Notes: generated by a model from the sequence alone, not told the origin. Positions 11,255 to 23,790 are shown, counted from the stretch's first letter. The stretch is DNA of 64,000 nt from Lyophyllum atratum (GCA_014905825.1 JACGCN010000006.1:1674001-1738000); one strand, 5' to 3'. Program-made: numbers and translations.

Positions 11255-13449
11255 TTATGGGACCTTTATTCCCTGTGTCCCCAGATATCTCTTCAGATCA
11301 GCGATCAGCTCGAGTTGCTGGTCCAGGGTTAGTCCGCTAACGATAGTTTGCAGGACACCACCAACAGTGACGTGATGTTCACGAATTAGGCTGCTATAGT
11401 AAACATAGGTAAAAATTCCCATCAAGAACCTAAAAGCGAGGTCAGCGACGTCGGCAAGGAAGCAATAGAGTGGGATAACGACGTACTGGCAGTCCATGCG
11501 ATCGGTCATGCCGCCATGTCCCGGAATACTGTGTCCGAAGTCCTTGATGTTGAAAGCACGCTTGAAACCAGAAGCAAAGAAACCCCCAAACGGTGCGACG
11601 AGAGAGGCGAAGAACGATAAAAGTAGGAGATGGTATTGATAGGGAGCATATGGAATAGTCTTGATAGTGCGACCGAACTATTGTAAGAGGGAAGGTCATG
11701 CTTAGTTAGGCTCAGGAAATTTGAATGGACGAACCAGAGTCGAAAGAAATACCGCCATGGGTGTCCAAATCTCCCAGTCTTTCCATACAAACACAGGGTT
11801 CGGAGTGCACTGTGTGGAGCTCCACGCACTAACACCTAAATCATGTACAGGACATATCATGTAATTGAACCGCATGAAGTATGTCCCCCAGATAACGCCG
11901 AATATGAGGGTGCTCCAAAAGGCCCCAACAAAGCCTTCCACAGTTTTCTTGGGGGATAACTTGATCAAGGGTGTACGTCCAAGTGTCATACCCCAGATGT
12001 AAGCAAAAACATCGTTGCAAATGACAAGAGATGCTGGAACCCAAAACCAAATGAGACCCTCGAGGATGTTGTTCACGATGAAGTGACTACAAAAATAGTC
12101 AGTTAAACGGACACGGCTCCGATATTCCAGTCATCTGACCTTGACACAACAATCAACAATAGGCTCATATGCACCCAACAGAAAAGCCCAAATTGCTGCT
12201 TCAGGTAGCCTTTCTTGAGTGACATGACGAATCCCATGAAGCCAATTGTATAGAGAATGAAGCTGATCATACGATGATTTGTCGCGAAAGGAAGTAGCTG
12301 TGCATCAGCGAAGACGACATGCTGGCATTAAAACATCAGAGTGCGCATCTAAAGAGAGGCGAACACGCAATGTACGCACTTTGAAGTAGTATATGATACT
12401 TTCTCCGTACAAAAAGTAGTTCGTTACCGCAAAAAAGTACCAGTTGAGTGTTTTGCTCCAAGGATCTTTGCCGTGCATGGCTTCCGCATCGTGTGATTCC
12501 GGCTTCGAGGATTTCAGGGAGAAGAGAGCCGTAACTTCTCTATAGACGAGTGTCTGGCAGAGCATGACGAGTAGGATCATATACGCATGACCAAGGAGTA
12601 ATAAGCCTGTCAGAACCCTTAATACACATAAGTCGGAAAAAAATCAATAGATACACACCAATGAAGCCGCCTATCATAATGAACGTCCACAGTGTACGTG
12701 TGATGACGCTCTGTCTCTTCTTCACTTTTTCTGCGTCCTGAGAATGGTTGGCTTCATGTGGAGGCAGTGAAGCTGGTCGATCGACAGGTCGTTCCTCCTC
12801 GGCAGGCTGCTTTGTTTCAACAAGATGCTCCTCCGCTGTCAAAAGCTCACTTCTTGCAAGAGGCGCCAGTTCATCAATACTCAGCACAGGCTGTGACGTA
12901 GGGGCGACGGGTGCGACAATGGTAGCCTCGGAATCCAACAATGACATTTGAACGGGAGCAGCCTGAGGAGTTGTTACGAAGCTAGACTCGATCCGCTCGC
13001 CATTCACCTTGGGCGGCTCGACTGCTGATGGAGGGATAGGCATAGACGACTCTTCTTGAAGCGTAGGGCGTCCTGCTAGTCTTCCAACGTCCACAGGATC
13101 GAGGGCCAATTCGGGCGTTAAGGATCCGTCAGACGACACTGAACTCTCGGCAGCAGGATATTGTCCACGTTTAGCTTTTAATAGAGCCTTTTGCTGTTGG
13201 CGCTTCTCAGCGCGGGCTAGTTTCAGAGCTTTTTTGATAGCAGACTTGGAAGGCTTTTGTTCTGATAGGGTAGAACTACAGAATCGTGGTGAGCGAATAT
13301 GCAATGGCTGAACGTAAATATGAAAACCGAAACCTTTCTTCTGAAACAATGACCTCTTCCTCATCCGTTTCCTCTCCAGAATCCACAACGAGCGCGTCAA
13401 AGGTGGTCTTGGAGGCAATTATGGGGCGTCCGCCAGCAGTCCGACTCAT
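11255..13449 (-). CDS. CDS1: CDP-diacylglycerol synthase (phosphatidate cytidylyltransferase)
   Basis: Integral ER enzyme making CDP-diacylglycerol from CTP and phosphatidic acid, the branch point to PI, PS, PG and cardiolipin. The ATG at 13449 (MSRTAGGRP) starts a roughly 230-residue disordered, acidic then Lys/Gln-rich cytosolic head, longer than in yeast. Several hydrophobic helices follow, with ICNDVFAYIWGMTLGRTPLIKLSPKKTVEGFVGA. The family signature near the C-terminus, SGFKRAFNIKDFGHSIPGHGG then TDRMDC, is split by introns but complete, with the two catalytic Asp (D-x-x-x-D) present. It ends GTQGIKVP at 11255. About seven introns. Neighbour of topoisomerase I on the same strand (192 bp apart). 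Confidence 0.94.
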
Positions 13450-13641
13450 GGTGGTAGTTAGAGAGAAATTATTTCCTACTGACACGCGAATGACAGCCTT
13501 GTTTACATTCCACCACCTTGCCAAATAAAGCTACACATGTGAATTTGATTCTGTCCATATATTTGAGACGACAACTTGTATGTAGCTCTAAGAATAATAA
13601 CAATGTTCATGGCGCTTCCAGAGTCCGAAATCGAGATGGGA

Positions 13642-16600
13642 TTAGAATTTCCAGTCTTGCTCGGCTTCCATAGCCCAAGGGACTGTGGAGAATGATCAGA
13701 CAGCTCCACCACTAGGCAGTGAATAAAACGTACATTTAGTGACAAGCGTCTTAGAGAATAACTTTTCTAATGGTACATCGTGGATTTTACACCACGCGAC
13801 GGTGATTCTGACAATAAGAATTAGTAAGAAGGAACTTCAGAACGGAAAGTGGCATACCGAGGATCTAAATAATTGATTTTACTGTTATAGGCAGTCCATT
13901 ATTAAATTGTTTGAAGGAAGAGAACCACCGTAACCCACCTTGTTCCAAGTGCGACTTCTTTACCGGCGTCTCTATCTTCTATCTGTAATGCAAAACCCCT
14001 GATCCTGTCACTGAGCTTGTCGATGGCTTCCTCGATCTTCTCAACTGGTCGGTCCCTCTTCAGCGTCGCCTTCTTGGTCCCTCGTTCACCAGCCACCCGC
14101 TCGAAGTCCTCTTCGATGGCCTGTATCCGTTCCTGCAAGACATCGTCACTTTGCCGGTCTTTGCCATCTTCCATGAGTTTCTCGTTATCCTTAGCGAATT
14201 TCTTTTCCGCCTTCTCAATCTCTTTCGCCTTGAGATCTTCCTCATGGCTGACTATCCAATCATCATCTATGTCTGATTCGTCGTCCACATATTTCTTGTT
14301 CTTTTTGTACTTGGCGTCAATGTTGAACAGAGCGTGGCGAAGCTTCATTCGCTCATACTTGAGGCTGCGATGCTGGAGCAAAATAATCAATAAAAGTCTA
14401 ACAAAGAAAAGAACAAGAGCAGATTACCTTGTGCCGCATCTTCTCCATGGATTGATCATGGGTTTTCGGGGCACTCCTTTGATGATTACAGAGAATAGCG
14501 ACCATTCGATTCGCTTTGTTGTAAGCGTTGAGCTTTTCCTGCAGCGTTGCGCCAGCAAGTCTATCTTCATCTAGAAGGCGCTGAAAGGTGCTGGAAGCAT
14601 TGAAGGTACGAAAAACCTTGGCGGTGAGGCCCTTCATCTCCGTCGTTAGGTGTTTATTAAGAGAGCTAGTCTGTAGTTGAAAAAATTGGCTCAGAGGTCG
14701 AGAGGCGACATAAGATCTGCTTACATTCACACGATCAAAGAGATTGTCGTCGTCATTCTTGTTGTCCTTGAAAATCCGGATATTCTTGAACACTTGGGGT
14801 TCGACATCGATCCTTTTGTAGTACCGAATGGAATCTTTACCGAGGAAGTCGAATATAATAAAGTTCGGAGCCTCCAGTGTAACATGTTCACACCGCAGTG
14901 AACAACAGCCAACGGTATCCGCCTCGTCCTCGCCTTTCTCATTTCCAGCACGCAGTGCCAGTCTATCGATGAAATACATCGCTGTTGCTCGTTGGCGATC
15001 AGCCATGACTTTGGATTTAAGATCGTGAGTGTAATTTTGACGTATGCGCTCGACATGATTCTAAGGGAAGCTGTGAGGTTGTGGACAAGTCTTCATGGAA
15101 TAGCAGGCAGCTGACCTTGAGTTCTCGTGCTTTCTCGAACTTGATCATATCACTCTGGCCCTTGAGAGAACTACCAGCAGCCAGGAAAACATATTTATGG
15201 TTTCCATTTACGTTCTCCGTCCAATTAGCGAGCCAGGTTACGGTATTATCGTGTTGCACGGCTTTCCATGTTCCGGGCATGTTCGGGACGGGAATAGGCG
15301 CATCCTTCCCGATATTAATAGTGATATCCTCTGGTCGTACACGGAACTTCATCTTCGGTCAGCATCATGAACATTTCAACGATTAAAATTTCAGACTTTA
15401 AGTGCCCCTTTCTTGGGATGGTCACCGCGACCTCTGAATAGACCGGGAGGCTCGACACGGAAATTGCCGATCTTTTCCTTGCGTCCATCGAGGAGACAAG
15501 TCGTATACTTTGCCTCCATTTCATCTTTCGCCTTCTTGGCCTCTTTCTTCTCCTGGGAAGTCATTGCCTTCTTTTTGGCTCTTTCGGCTTCAAAATACTC
15601 ATACATAGGCCGAAAGTCACACAGCGCGAACGAGGTGATCTTTGTGCCATCAAGCTGAACCAAAGACGGGTATCAGAACCTATGATGATAGGGATGATGA
15701 CATGGGAACGAACAGGGGGATATTTCTTCATGGTGGTTCTCCAATCTTCAAAGAAGTTCTTGTTGAAAGTGGCGTCTTGAGCATGGTCAGTTTCCAGCAT
15801 AGCTGCATAAAACCCAGCGACTTCCTCCGATGCGGGGGGTAAAATAACGTCCTTTCCTGGATATTCATGTAAGATGAGGAGCAACGTCGTGGAAGTAAAT
15901 AGACATACCATTATACTTCATTTTGACGTGTTCAGGTAGCGGTTCGTATGGAGGAGGGAATATGACGCCGTTATGCTCCAGAGTCTGCCACTTGACAGAA
16001 CCATCCCCATCGCCATCAGCCTCCCACCATCTGAAGATTTGCTCTTGTTCTTCTTCATCCTTTTCCTTCTTCTTTCCCCTCGCCTTGACTGGAGACCCGT
16101 TTACCTCTTCCATGGGAGCTTTCGTGGCCCGCTTCTTGGCTTTCGGTAAATCCGATCCTGACGCGTCTTCCTCTTTCTTGACTTTCTTCGCCCGAGGTTT
16201 AGCTGCAGGTTTCTTGTCCAGCGGCTTTTCGTCGTCTGCATCACTCTCCGCTTTAACTCTCCGCTTGCGCGAAGTAACAGCCTTCTTGGCTGCGATAGGC
16301 TTCTCATCGTCCGACGATGCACTAAAATGGTCATTGTCCTCCTTGAACTTCTTCTTCGACGGTTTCTTCGTGCGGCCATTCAGCTTGCGCGATACCGGTG
16401 CGTCGTCATCGCTGCCGCTGAAAGCTGCAGCCTTTACAGCCATCTTCTTTTTACCATTAGAAGGTAATGCGGATATGGTAGTAACTTCAGCAGCGCCGGG
16501 CATCGGAATGGTGGCTGCTGGAACTCGTTTGATCGGAGAGGAAGCAAGAGGCGTGTCTTCATCACTGGAAGACTCGGCATATACTGGCTTTTTGCGCTTC

Positions 16601-16860
16601 AGATTGCGAGGTGGTGTAGAAACAGATTCGGATTTGCGTATCGTCTGCGACTACACGATGAGGTGGCGGAGCCAGGGCGTGTCAGAAGCCTTGAAATTAC
16701 TATTACAGACACGTAGACGCACCAGTGGCATATCGTCATCCTCACTCATAGAGGATTCTGGGTCATTCCGGTTAGAATGGCTGTTCCCATTAACAGCGAC
16801 TGCGCGGTTGTGTCCATTTGCTGCCTTATGAATAAGCGAATGGTCGTTGATGGCTGACAT
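13642..16860 (-). CDS. TOP1: DNA topoisomerase I (type IB)
   Basis: Relaxes supercoils ahead of polymerases by a 3'-phosphotyrosyl intermediate. The ATG at 16860 gives [17 protein letters not shown] roughly 290-residue Lys/Ser/Asp-rich head with nuclear-signal-like clusters follows (for example [30 protein letters not shown]). The core starts at [22 protein letters not shown] and KDVILPP. The middle shows RADT-region equivalents such as [14 protein letters not shown], and the long helical linker lies about 13900-14390. The catalytic Tyr is in [20 protein letters not shown], with KINYLDPR encoded by an exon of only 24 nt (13858-13881; Tyr codon 13869-13871). It ends [12 protein letters not shown] at 13642. 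All junctions tested keep frame. Divergent from the complex I subunit gene across 310 bp. Confidence 0.95.
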
Positions 16861-17170
16861 CGGGGTTTCACTAGGTGTTTGACCTAGTGGCAACACAGAA
16901 CGCGCCAATGGGCGTATGAGGGCGGAATAGGAACAAACGGTGGTGAACAGAGTGGGTTGAGTGGGAGTAATGAGACAAGACGGTTGACCGATCAAATTTC
17001 CGGACAAGTCGCATTGACCTGCCCTAAGGTGAGATCACGACACCTGTCCATGTCGGCACAAGTCGGCCACAAACATTGACAAGTATCTTCGCAATAGACC
17101 GTAGACGTAGGCACAAAGCAAGTTCGTTTCTCGCACCACCCCACAAGCACTCACCGTTCCCGTTGCAGCC

Positions 17171-17362
17171 ATGTCCAATCTTCCTCTCTTTAGGGATCCA
17201 TGGGCAAAAAGAGAAGCATGGCGCAAACACCCCGTCTTCACCAACCGTGTTATGTTCCGTAATATCCTCCCTGGCTTTGGCATCGCAGTAGTCGCTTTTA
17301 CGGCGTACGTCGTTGCCGAGAATTTCTACATTGGTCAAAAACCGGAATCAAGCCACCACTAG
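17171..17362 (+). CDS. NDUFB3: NADH:ubiquinone oxidoreductase B12 (NDUFB3-like) subunit
   Basis: Tiny single-exon protein of 63 residues, an accessory subunit of mitochondrial complex I. It reads DPWAKREAWRKHPVFTNRVMFRNILPGFGIAVVAFTAYVVAENF. The charged N-terminal half, the RxxFPGFG-like turn (here FRNILPGFGIA) and one membrane helix (about residues 33-50) are what define the B12 family. No presequence is visible, as usual for this subunit. It ends ESSHH. Short but convincing because motif order and length both fit. Upstream is the divergent TOP1 promoter; downstream begins a long gene-poor stretch. Confidence 0.85.
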   Translation: MSNLPLFRDPWAKREAWRKHPVFTNRVMFRNILPGFGIAVVAFTAYVVAENFYIGQKPESSHH

Positions 17363-19592
17363 TATGAAAAGAGGTATGTGCAACATACTTTGCCTTTGTC
17401 GTTGTTTAAACCGCCTAGCAATGCAGGAGAGCATTGGTGTTACTCCATCGTCGATCTTGTACTCTTATCTCCCTACCATCGATAATGCAACTCCGCCTAC
17501 GTCTTCATCAGTACCCTTTTCAAGCAACGTATTCCTTCCTTTGCCTTACAGTACACCGACCAATCTAGCCATTGCCAATATTTCCGCTGGGGTTGTCGCG
17601 GCCCGTTATGATTTCAAAAACTTGAGGCCAATACTACTTGGACCCACAAATCGGCAGAATGGGCATATCGTGTTATCCCTTCCCACAATCTTGGAGTTGT
17701 GAGAAATTTGGCGATCACACAAACGGGCATCATGGAGAAGGTCTTCCATGCGGTAAGACCGCCTGGTGGTCTCTAACTGACCAGTCAACGTCTTGAGGAA
17801 ATCATGGTTGGTTAATGCACTGCGCTCTCCAGTATCGAGGTCGTTCAGTATTATTTGGGAAACAGCTGACTATCCGTTACGCCATAAACGTCGATCGGGG
17901 TCTAGTGAGCAATGGTGTTTCGAGACTTGTAAATGACGTATAGTTATTGATGCATTTACCCACATTCCTCTTGTTTAGTGACCCTGAAATCATGTTGAGG
18001 CTCATCCGCTCACCGGACAGCTTTCGGCGAACAAGACTGCCTGAGATACTTATAGTATGGTTTCACTCGTCCCTATCCTCGCCTCCGAACACTCCGATGG
18101 AGTCTGGTGTATGCGCTAGGTCTCAGTCAAGAACCATCTCAATCTCCGGCATTTCTACCCATGGACGATCCACAGTCTCCATCCAGCCTATCCGTTGAAT
18201 TATCTGACCTCTCTTCACCCTTAGACCCTGTTTCCTTCAAACCATAACGGTTATGGAACAGTCAATGCTGTTCATGACCCATGTTCACGTACGTAAATGT
18301 ACAACATCCATGTTACTAGGCCAGATAAGCATCACTTTCCATGGTCCTCTACGGTCAGTCTTCATCTACATGGGCCCTTGTTCCTGCGGTAGATCGTTTT
18401 TGCAGTCTCGTGTTCGCTATTAGATTGCACTTCGGCGTTCTTTCTGGATTTGTCTTTTCATCCAGCCCCAAGTGTCTTCGGGGAAATTATCAACAAGCGA
18501 GAATCTTACCTTGTACTTATGACAAAGTTAGGATTGACTTCAGAACTCCTTAAAGCGCCGATAAACCCAGGCAAGACCAGATATGATGCACGTATGTCAA
18601 GAAACTCCGATGTTATCGTGACATTATGAAGGGTAAGTAAGGGAAGAACTCTTTCACGAATTTCTCGTTGATCATGTATAATCAGCCACCTCGCTGGATT
18701 CGAATACATGTGTATGGCTAGTGGGATGGGTTATGGAATTCCCTTCACGACATGACGCCCACATTCCATGCATGATTCTGACCTGGATGCCCACAGCGCC
18801 TGACCTGAGACGCCCGACAACCTGGCCAAATTTAACATCAGATCATCGCAGCAAACCCGAATCCGATATCCATCAGGATGCGCTTGATGCGATGTTCAGT
18901 TACCGCCATTCGAGTTTCCCTGCATCTCAAACTTCCTGTAATTCATGCGCCTTGTCGACTCGTCAACTGAAATGTGTAAGGCGCCAGCCTAGACCCATTT
19001 GTAACCCACTTACTCAGTCGTCTTCGCGCATTTTCGTAGAACGTTCTTTTAGGAACAATGCCAAGAATCTGACACCATTCTCTTGGGTCAGGGTATCCTC
19101 TACTGGCCTCCAGTGCGCCCACAACCCGCCGGGATTGCTGTTTGGAGTCTGGTTGCAGTTTGCAACATGAGGGTCCCCCTCTTGCTAAGTACTCGGCAAT
19201 CTTTTTAAATACCTATATTAAAATTATCAGATCGAGATAATCAACCACGCATGTTGATCCTTCATCTTGTAAAGCCTCTAGAAGACCAGGCTACGCAACG
19301 TTCTTTGGTCCTGCTCCATCCCGACTGAGGCAGGTGGGCCAGCTACAACTCCAATTATGCGAGCTATTCTTGATACTCCTGCATCAAAAACCTACCATGA
19401 GGCTTTTCAAGCTTGGAACAAATCATCGGGTCGGCACTGGACCCCTACTCGGGTGTTCTGTGACCCCATCGTTGTCTGCCTCGAGGCAAGTTGGCATCGT
19501 GGACGCGTGAAAATTCAACCAACCCTTCCGCATCGCCGTTCTTCCTAACCATCAAGGCACAAAACAGGAATTGGGCGACCCATAGGGTGATC
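17363..19592. other. Gene-poor stretch; only short unassignable ORFs
   Basis: 2.2 kb between the B12 subunit and the terpene cyclase. Short open stretches exist on the plus strand (17313-17702 with NLAIANISAGVVAARYDF, 17947-18198, 18721-19170), and none matches a family I know. Stops break every frame without plausible splice joins. It may hold decayed coding DNA or a non-coding transcript. No LTR, inverted repeat or tRNA was recognised. Confidence 0.4.
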
Positions 19593-19600
19593 TCTATAAA
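19593..19600 (+). promoter_or_regulatory. TATA-like box before the terpene cyclase
   Basis: CTATAAAT about 45-50 bp before the preferred start codon at 19645. It overlaps an earlier in-frame ATG at 19600, which argues that the earlier ATG is not in the mRNA and that translation begins at 19645 (MSRSSRY). Confidence 0.5.
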
Positions 19601-19644
19601 TGCAATCAGAGGACGAATATCATTTCTTCTCATCCGCGCTTACA

Positions 19645-21407
19645 ATGTCGCGATCTTCAAGATACACTGCTATCATCTTCGACCTTGGAGACGTGCTGTT
19701 CAAATGGTCGTCAGAAACCAAAACCACTATCTCATCTCGCACACTTCGCGATATCCTTTCATCACCGGTCTGGTTTGACTATGAACGGGGTCGGCTCTCC
19801 GAGGATGACTGCTATGCCAAAGTCGGGGAGGAGTTTATCCTCGAGCCTGAGGAGATCCGAAGAGCATTTCAGCAGGCGCGGGATTCCCTACAGGCCGATG
19901 ACAAGCTGATCGCACTCATCCAAGAGTTGAAGGCTCAGTCAGGTGGTCAACTCCGCGTCTTCGCGATGTCGAATATTTCCCTACCCTGATTATGAGGTTC
20001 TTCGGACGAAGCCTGCCAATTGGGCAATATTCGATGAAGTCTTCACGTCGGGCGCTGCAGGGGAACGCAAGCCAAACCTTGGGTTCTTTAGACAAGTCTT
20101 GTCAACTACAGGTGTTGACCCGCATACCACCATCTTTGTGGACGATCGCCTCGAAAACGTCTTATCAGCGCGCTCGTTGGGCTTATATGGGATCATCTTC
20201 GAGAATCCTGATGTCGTCGGGCGTGCCCTTCGCAACCTTATTGGTGACCCTGTTGCCCGGGGCCGGGAATTCTTGAAGGCGAACGCGAGAAGTCTTCTTT
20301 CGGTAACAGACAGGACTGAAAAACACGGAGGCATCGAGCTACGGGAGAATTTTGCACAGCTCCTAATCCTGGAAGCCACTAACAATCGGTGAGCCTCAAT
20401 ATTCCTCAGACCTGCTCCGGAAGTTAACCTTGTCACCTTCCAGAACTCTCGTTAACCTTGTAGAGCACCCAAGGACTTGGAACTTTTTCCAAGGTGAGTC
20501 AATCTTACTTTCTTGAGGGGGGCAGGATTTACACTCCTTAACAGGAAAGGGGCAGCTTACCACGGAGCAATTCCCATTTGATCTCGACACAACGTCCCTA
20601 GCTCTCACTGTTCTCCGCCGAGACAAGGCGCTTGCATCTTCTGTCATAGACGAGATGCTCGAATACGTAGATCCAGACGGCATCATCCAGGTGAGTAACC
20701 CATCATTTGTCTCAAGCTCTATTCTAATTAAGCAACAGACCTATTTTGATCATCGACGACCCCGGTTTGACCCCATCGTCTGTGTGAATGCCTTGAGCCT
20801 CTTCTATACCTACGGCCGCGGGAACGAGCTCCATCAAACGTTGGAATGGGTCCAGGAGGTCCTCCGCAATCGAGCCTACCTTGAGGGCACCAGGTACTAT
20901 GAAACGCCTGAATGCTTCCTCTTCTTCACGAGCCGGCTACTTGCGAGCTCCGACGATCAAGAACTTCACGCGATGTTGAAATCACTCTTGAGAGAAAGAG
21001 TGCAGGAGCGGATCGGTGCTGAGGGGGACTCACTCGCACTTGCGATGCGGATCCTAGTCAGCGATTTCGTGGGGATCAAAAACGAAGTTGACCTGCGCGC
21101 TCTTCTTCCCCTCCAGTGTGAGGACGGCGGATGGGAAATCGGCTGGATGTATAAATATGGATCGTCGGGGATTCGGATCGGGAATCGCGGCCTTACCACC
21201 GCTCTTGCTACCAAGGCTGTCGAAGCCATGAGCACTCCATCAATCCCGCCGAGCCAGTCCCCCTCTCCCACCCTTGTCGGCTCTCCACCACTGTCGCCGA
21301 AACCAAAGTCCGCCACGACAGGGCGTCATCGTCGCAGCGGTTCGCTCAAAGACTCTTTGCAGTGGCTTTGGCATGGTGGGAAAAGCAGGAAGACTGTCGA
21401 GGTTTGA
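19645..21407 (+). CDS. HAD-fused class II sesquiterpene cyclase (drimane-synthase type), with apparent 1-nt frameshift
   Basis: Two fused parts. Residues 1 to about 210 are a HAD-like phosphatase: motif I IIFDLGDVLF (nucleophile Asp), motif II AMSN, motif III Lys in GERKPNLGFF, and motif IV IFVDDRLENV. The rest is a terpene synthase beta-type alpha-barrel with the class II acid motif in FDLDTTSLAL (DxDTT at 20580-20594) and QCEDGGWEIGWMY. This layout is that of fungal enzymes such as AstC, which protonate farnesyl diphosphate to a drimane diphosphate, the HAD part then removing phosphate. Introns near 20391-20743 splice cleanly. At CCC 19984-19986 the frame breaks (stop TGA 19987) but SNISLPDYEVLR is restored if one C is removed. 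A Ser/Pro-rich tail ends GGKSRKTVEV. No P450 or oxidoreductase partner lies nearby. Product inferred from family only. Confidence 0.85.
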
Positions 21408-21650
21408 GCTACAGGACACTAAGGACGTCGTGACAACGGACAATGTAGGAATGTATACCCCCCAGAGATTGCTCACTGGTCGATCTTTAATTTACCATTT
21501 GTATGTTCCGTAAGAGGATTCACCTGTTGTATGTATTTTGTATTGTAATCCGTCTCAATTTACGCGAATCACATCTATGTCCTGCTTGCTCGAGTGCGTA
21601 GTGAAATTGGTCGATTGTGGGTATACTACTGGTAGAGTTTTCTACTTCGG

Positions 21651-23608
21651 TTAACCTCGCAAAAACCGTTTATACACTTCATTGTCCTGTTTCCTCGACA
21701 TATGTGAAGTTTAATTTCTCCAGGAACGCGTCAAATGCCGCATAGTCCTGCGGTGGAACTTGGATACCAGCCAGAACCTTGCCTAAATCTGTGAGAGTAT
21801 CAGTCACTGGACAGGAAAGCGAAAAGATAATGGCAGTCACGAACCAGCACCGTGATTACGATAGTGGAAGAGGGAGATGTTCCAGCCTTGTTGCAGGCCT
21901 AGCAAGAAAGAGCGAAGGGCATTTGGTCGTTCAGGAAATTCTTGATAGCCAAGATAAGTGTTTAAAGAAAGAACTGTCAAGCCGCAAACCCACCAAACCG
22001 AAACACTCGCTCATCAGGAACAGCGTGGCACCCACCGATCATATACCTCGCGTGGCTCTTGGCCATTTCGTCGTCGCTTATGTCGATCCCTTTCATATCG
22101 GATGCTTCGAGGGCCGCTAGAACACCTTTCACTTCAGTCGCCCGAGACGTCGAGTCTGTCCTGAACGAGAGCATCACATGGGCTCTATCTCCCGTTACAT
22201 TATACCGATAGATGAATTCAGTCACCGCCCTTGGGTGGATGGCGCCATGCAAAGCTATGAAGCTATACAGGATTAGGGTCAAGGACCTGGAGTTTGACTC
22301 TTAAATGGCTCAACATACCTTCCTGGACGTTCTGGTATGTCGACGATGAATAGAGCTTCTCTCCCTTCTCCGAGTTCTGCACGTTCTGCGACAAATCTCA
22401 AGCGGTCGAAGTTCATGTTAGCGCCACTTATGACAGCGACAAATTTTTTCTGCGCTCCAATAAGGTTATTATCGGTGATATAACGCTTTTAGACCGGCAA
22501 GAGAAAGGGCGCCTGCGGGCTCGGTTATGGAACGCGTCTCTGGGAATGTGTTAGACATAATACCGAAGAGAAAGAGCTTAGGTAGGTAGTGCACCTTCGA
22601 AAACGTCCTTGATCGCAGCGCAAATCTCGTCGTTATCCACCCTTACAATATCCTCCAGAAGCTGTTTACAAATTCTGAATGGTTCTTCCCCCACGATCTT
22701 CACTGCTGTTCCGTCACTGAAGGGACCGACTTCTCTCAGCGTCACTCGTTCCCCCTTTGCTAAGCTCCGATGCATTGCATCACCGTCGACCGTTTCGACA
22801 CCGATCACGTTCGTTTTAGGATCGCCGATTCTCCTGACATACTCGCAGATGCCAGCCACAAGGCCACCACCACCGACGGCAGCGAAAATCCCATCTAGTT
22901 TATCGGCATCGGATATCTGTTTCAATATCTCCATACCCACCGTGCCCTGGCCAGCAATAACAAGAGGATCGTCGTACGGGGGAACGAATGCAAGCCCATG
23001 GACTGATGCGAGGCGCGCACACTCTTCTTTTGCCTCATCAAAGTCCACGCCGTGCAGGATGACTTTGGCACCTAGTCTGCTCACATTGCGGACTTTAATG
23101 GATGGCGTCCCTTTCGGCATCACGATTGTGCAAGGAATGCCCAGATGTGCTCCAGCGAGCGCAACTCCCTGAGCATGGTTACCTGTGCACAGGAAGAACA
23201 GTTATTAAATAAATGCCCGGTGAATAGAGGAGTCAAATAGAGATTTGAAAACGAATTGGGTTATCTTCGCAAGAGGTACGCACACTAACCAGCACTACAA
23301 GTTACGACACCTTTCCATCGCTCTTCGTCCGTTAGACTGGCCATATAGTTGTAAGCACCCCGGATCTTGAAGCTGAAGACTTCATGTAGATCCTCGCGTT
23401 TTAACCAGATCTGATTGCCTAGCTTTGTACTTAAGCTTTGAGCAAGTACGAGAGGAGTTTCCTTGATAATCTCATAGACTTTTGCGGTCAGAATGAGCCT
23501 CAGATAGTCCGGAGTGTTGTTCGCAGTCAGATAGTGCTTCGCAAGGCGAGGATAGGCAAGAGGCTCCGGTGCATGTGAAGAATACTCGAGAGTTGCGGAA
23601 GGAGACAT
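21651..23608 (-). CDS. ILV1: Threonine dehydratase (biosynthetic, mitochondrial)
   Basis: PLP enzyme that deaminates threonine to 2-oxobutanoate, the first step to isoleucine. The ATG at 23608 ([11 protein letters not shown]) is preferred because the upstream in-frame codon is TTG. Seen: [22 protein letters not shown], the PLP lysine in [22 protein letters not shown], the phosphate-binding GGGGLVAGI, and two regulatory ACT-like modules ([24 protein letters not shown] region). The C-terminus reads FTYVEETG then stop TGA at 21679-21681. With one base fewer in GG (plus 21686-21687) it continues [10 protein letters not shown] to a stop at 21651, the usual family end, so I extend the gene to there. 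About seven introns. Divergent from CTI6; two CACGTG boxes sit 50-73 bp before its ATG. Confidence 0.93.
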
Positions 23609-23657
23609 CGTTGACAATCAGATTCAAGGACTTCGCGCCGAAAAATTGGATGGAAGT

Positions 23658-23681
23658 CACGTGGTGTGATCAGAGCACGTG
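23658..23681. promoter_or_regulatory. Two CACGTG boxes between ILV1 and CTI6
   Basis: CACGTG at 23658-23663 and 23676-23681, spaced 18 bp start to start, inside the 182-bp divergent promoter. These are possible bHLH sites like those before RPS23 and RMT2. Function is inferred. Confidence 0.45.
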
Positions 23682-23790
23682 CACCGTATTGTCGGTGATT
23701 AGGATGTTCTTAACGCCGACGGACGGTTTGTGGCAGTCAGTTTTGGGGCTTGGCCTAGTCTCGAATTTCCATCTGTCTTCGCTCCGAGTC

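Noticed and set aside
15923..16831. 302-aa plus-strand ORF antisense to TOP1
   Set aside because: Ser/Phe-rich mirror of the Lys/Glu/Asp-rich TOP1 head; no independent features.
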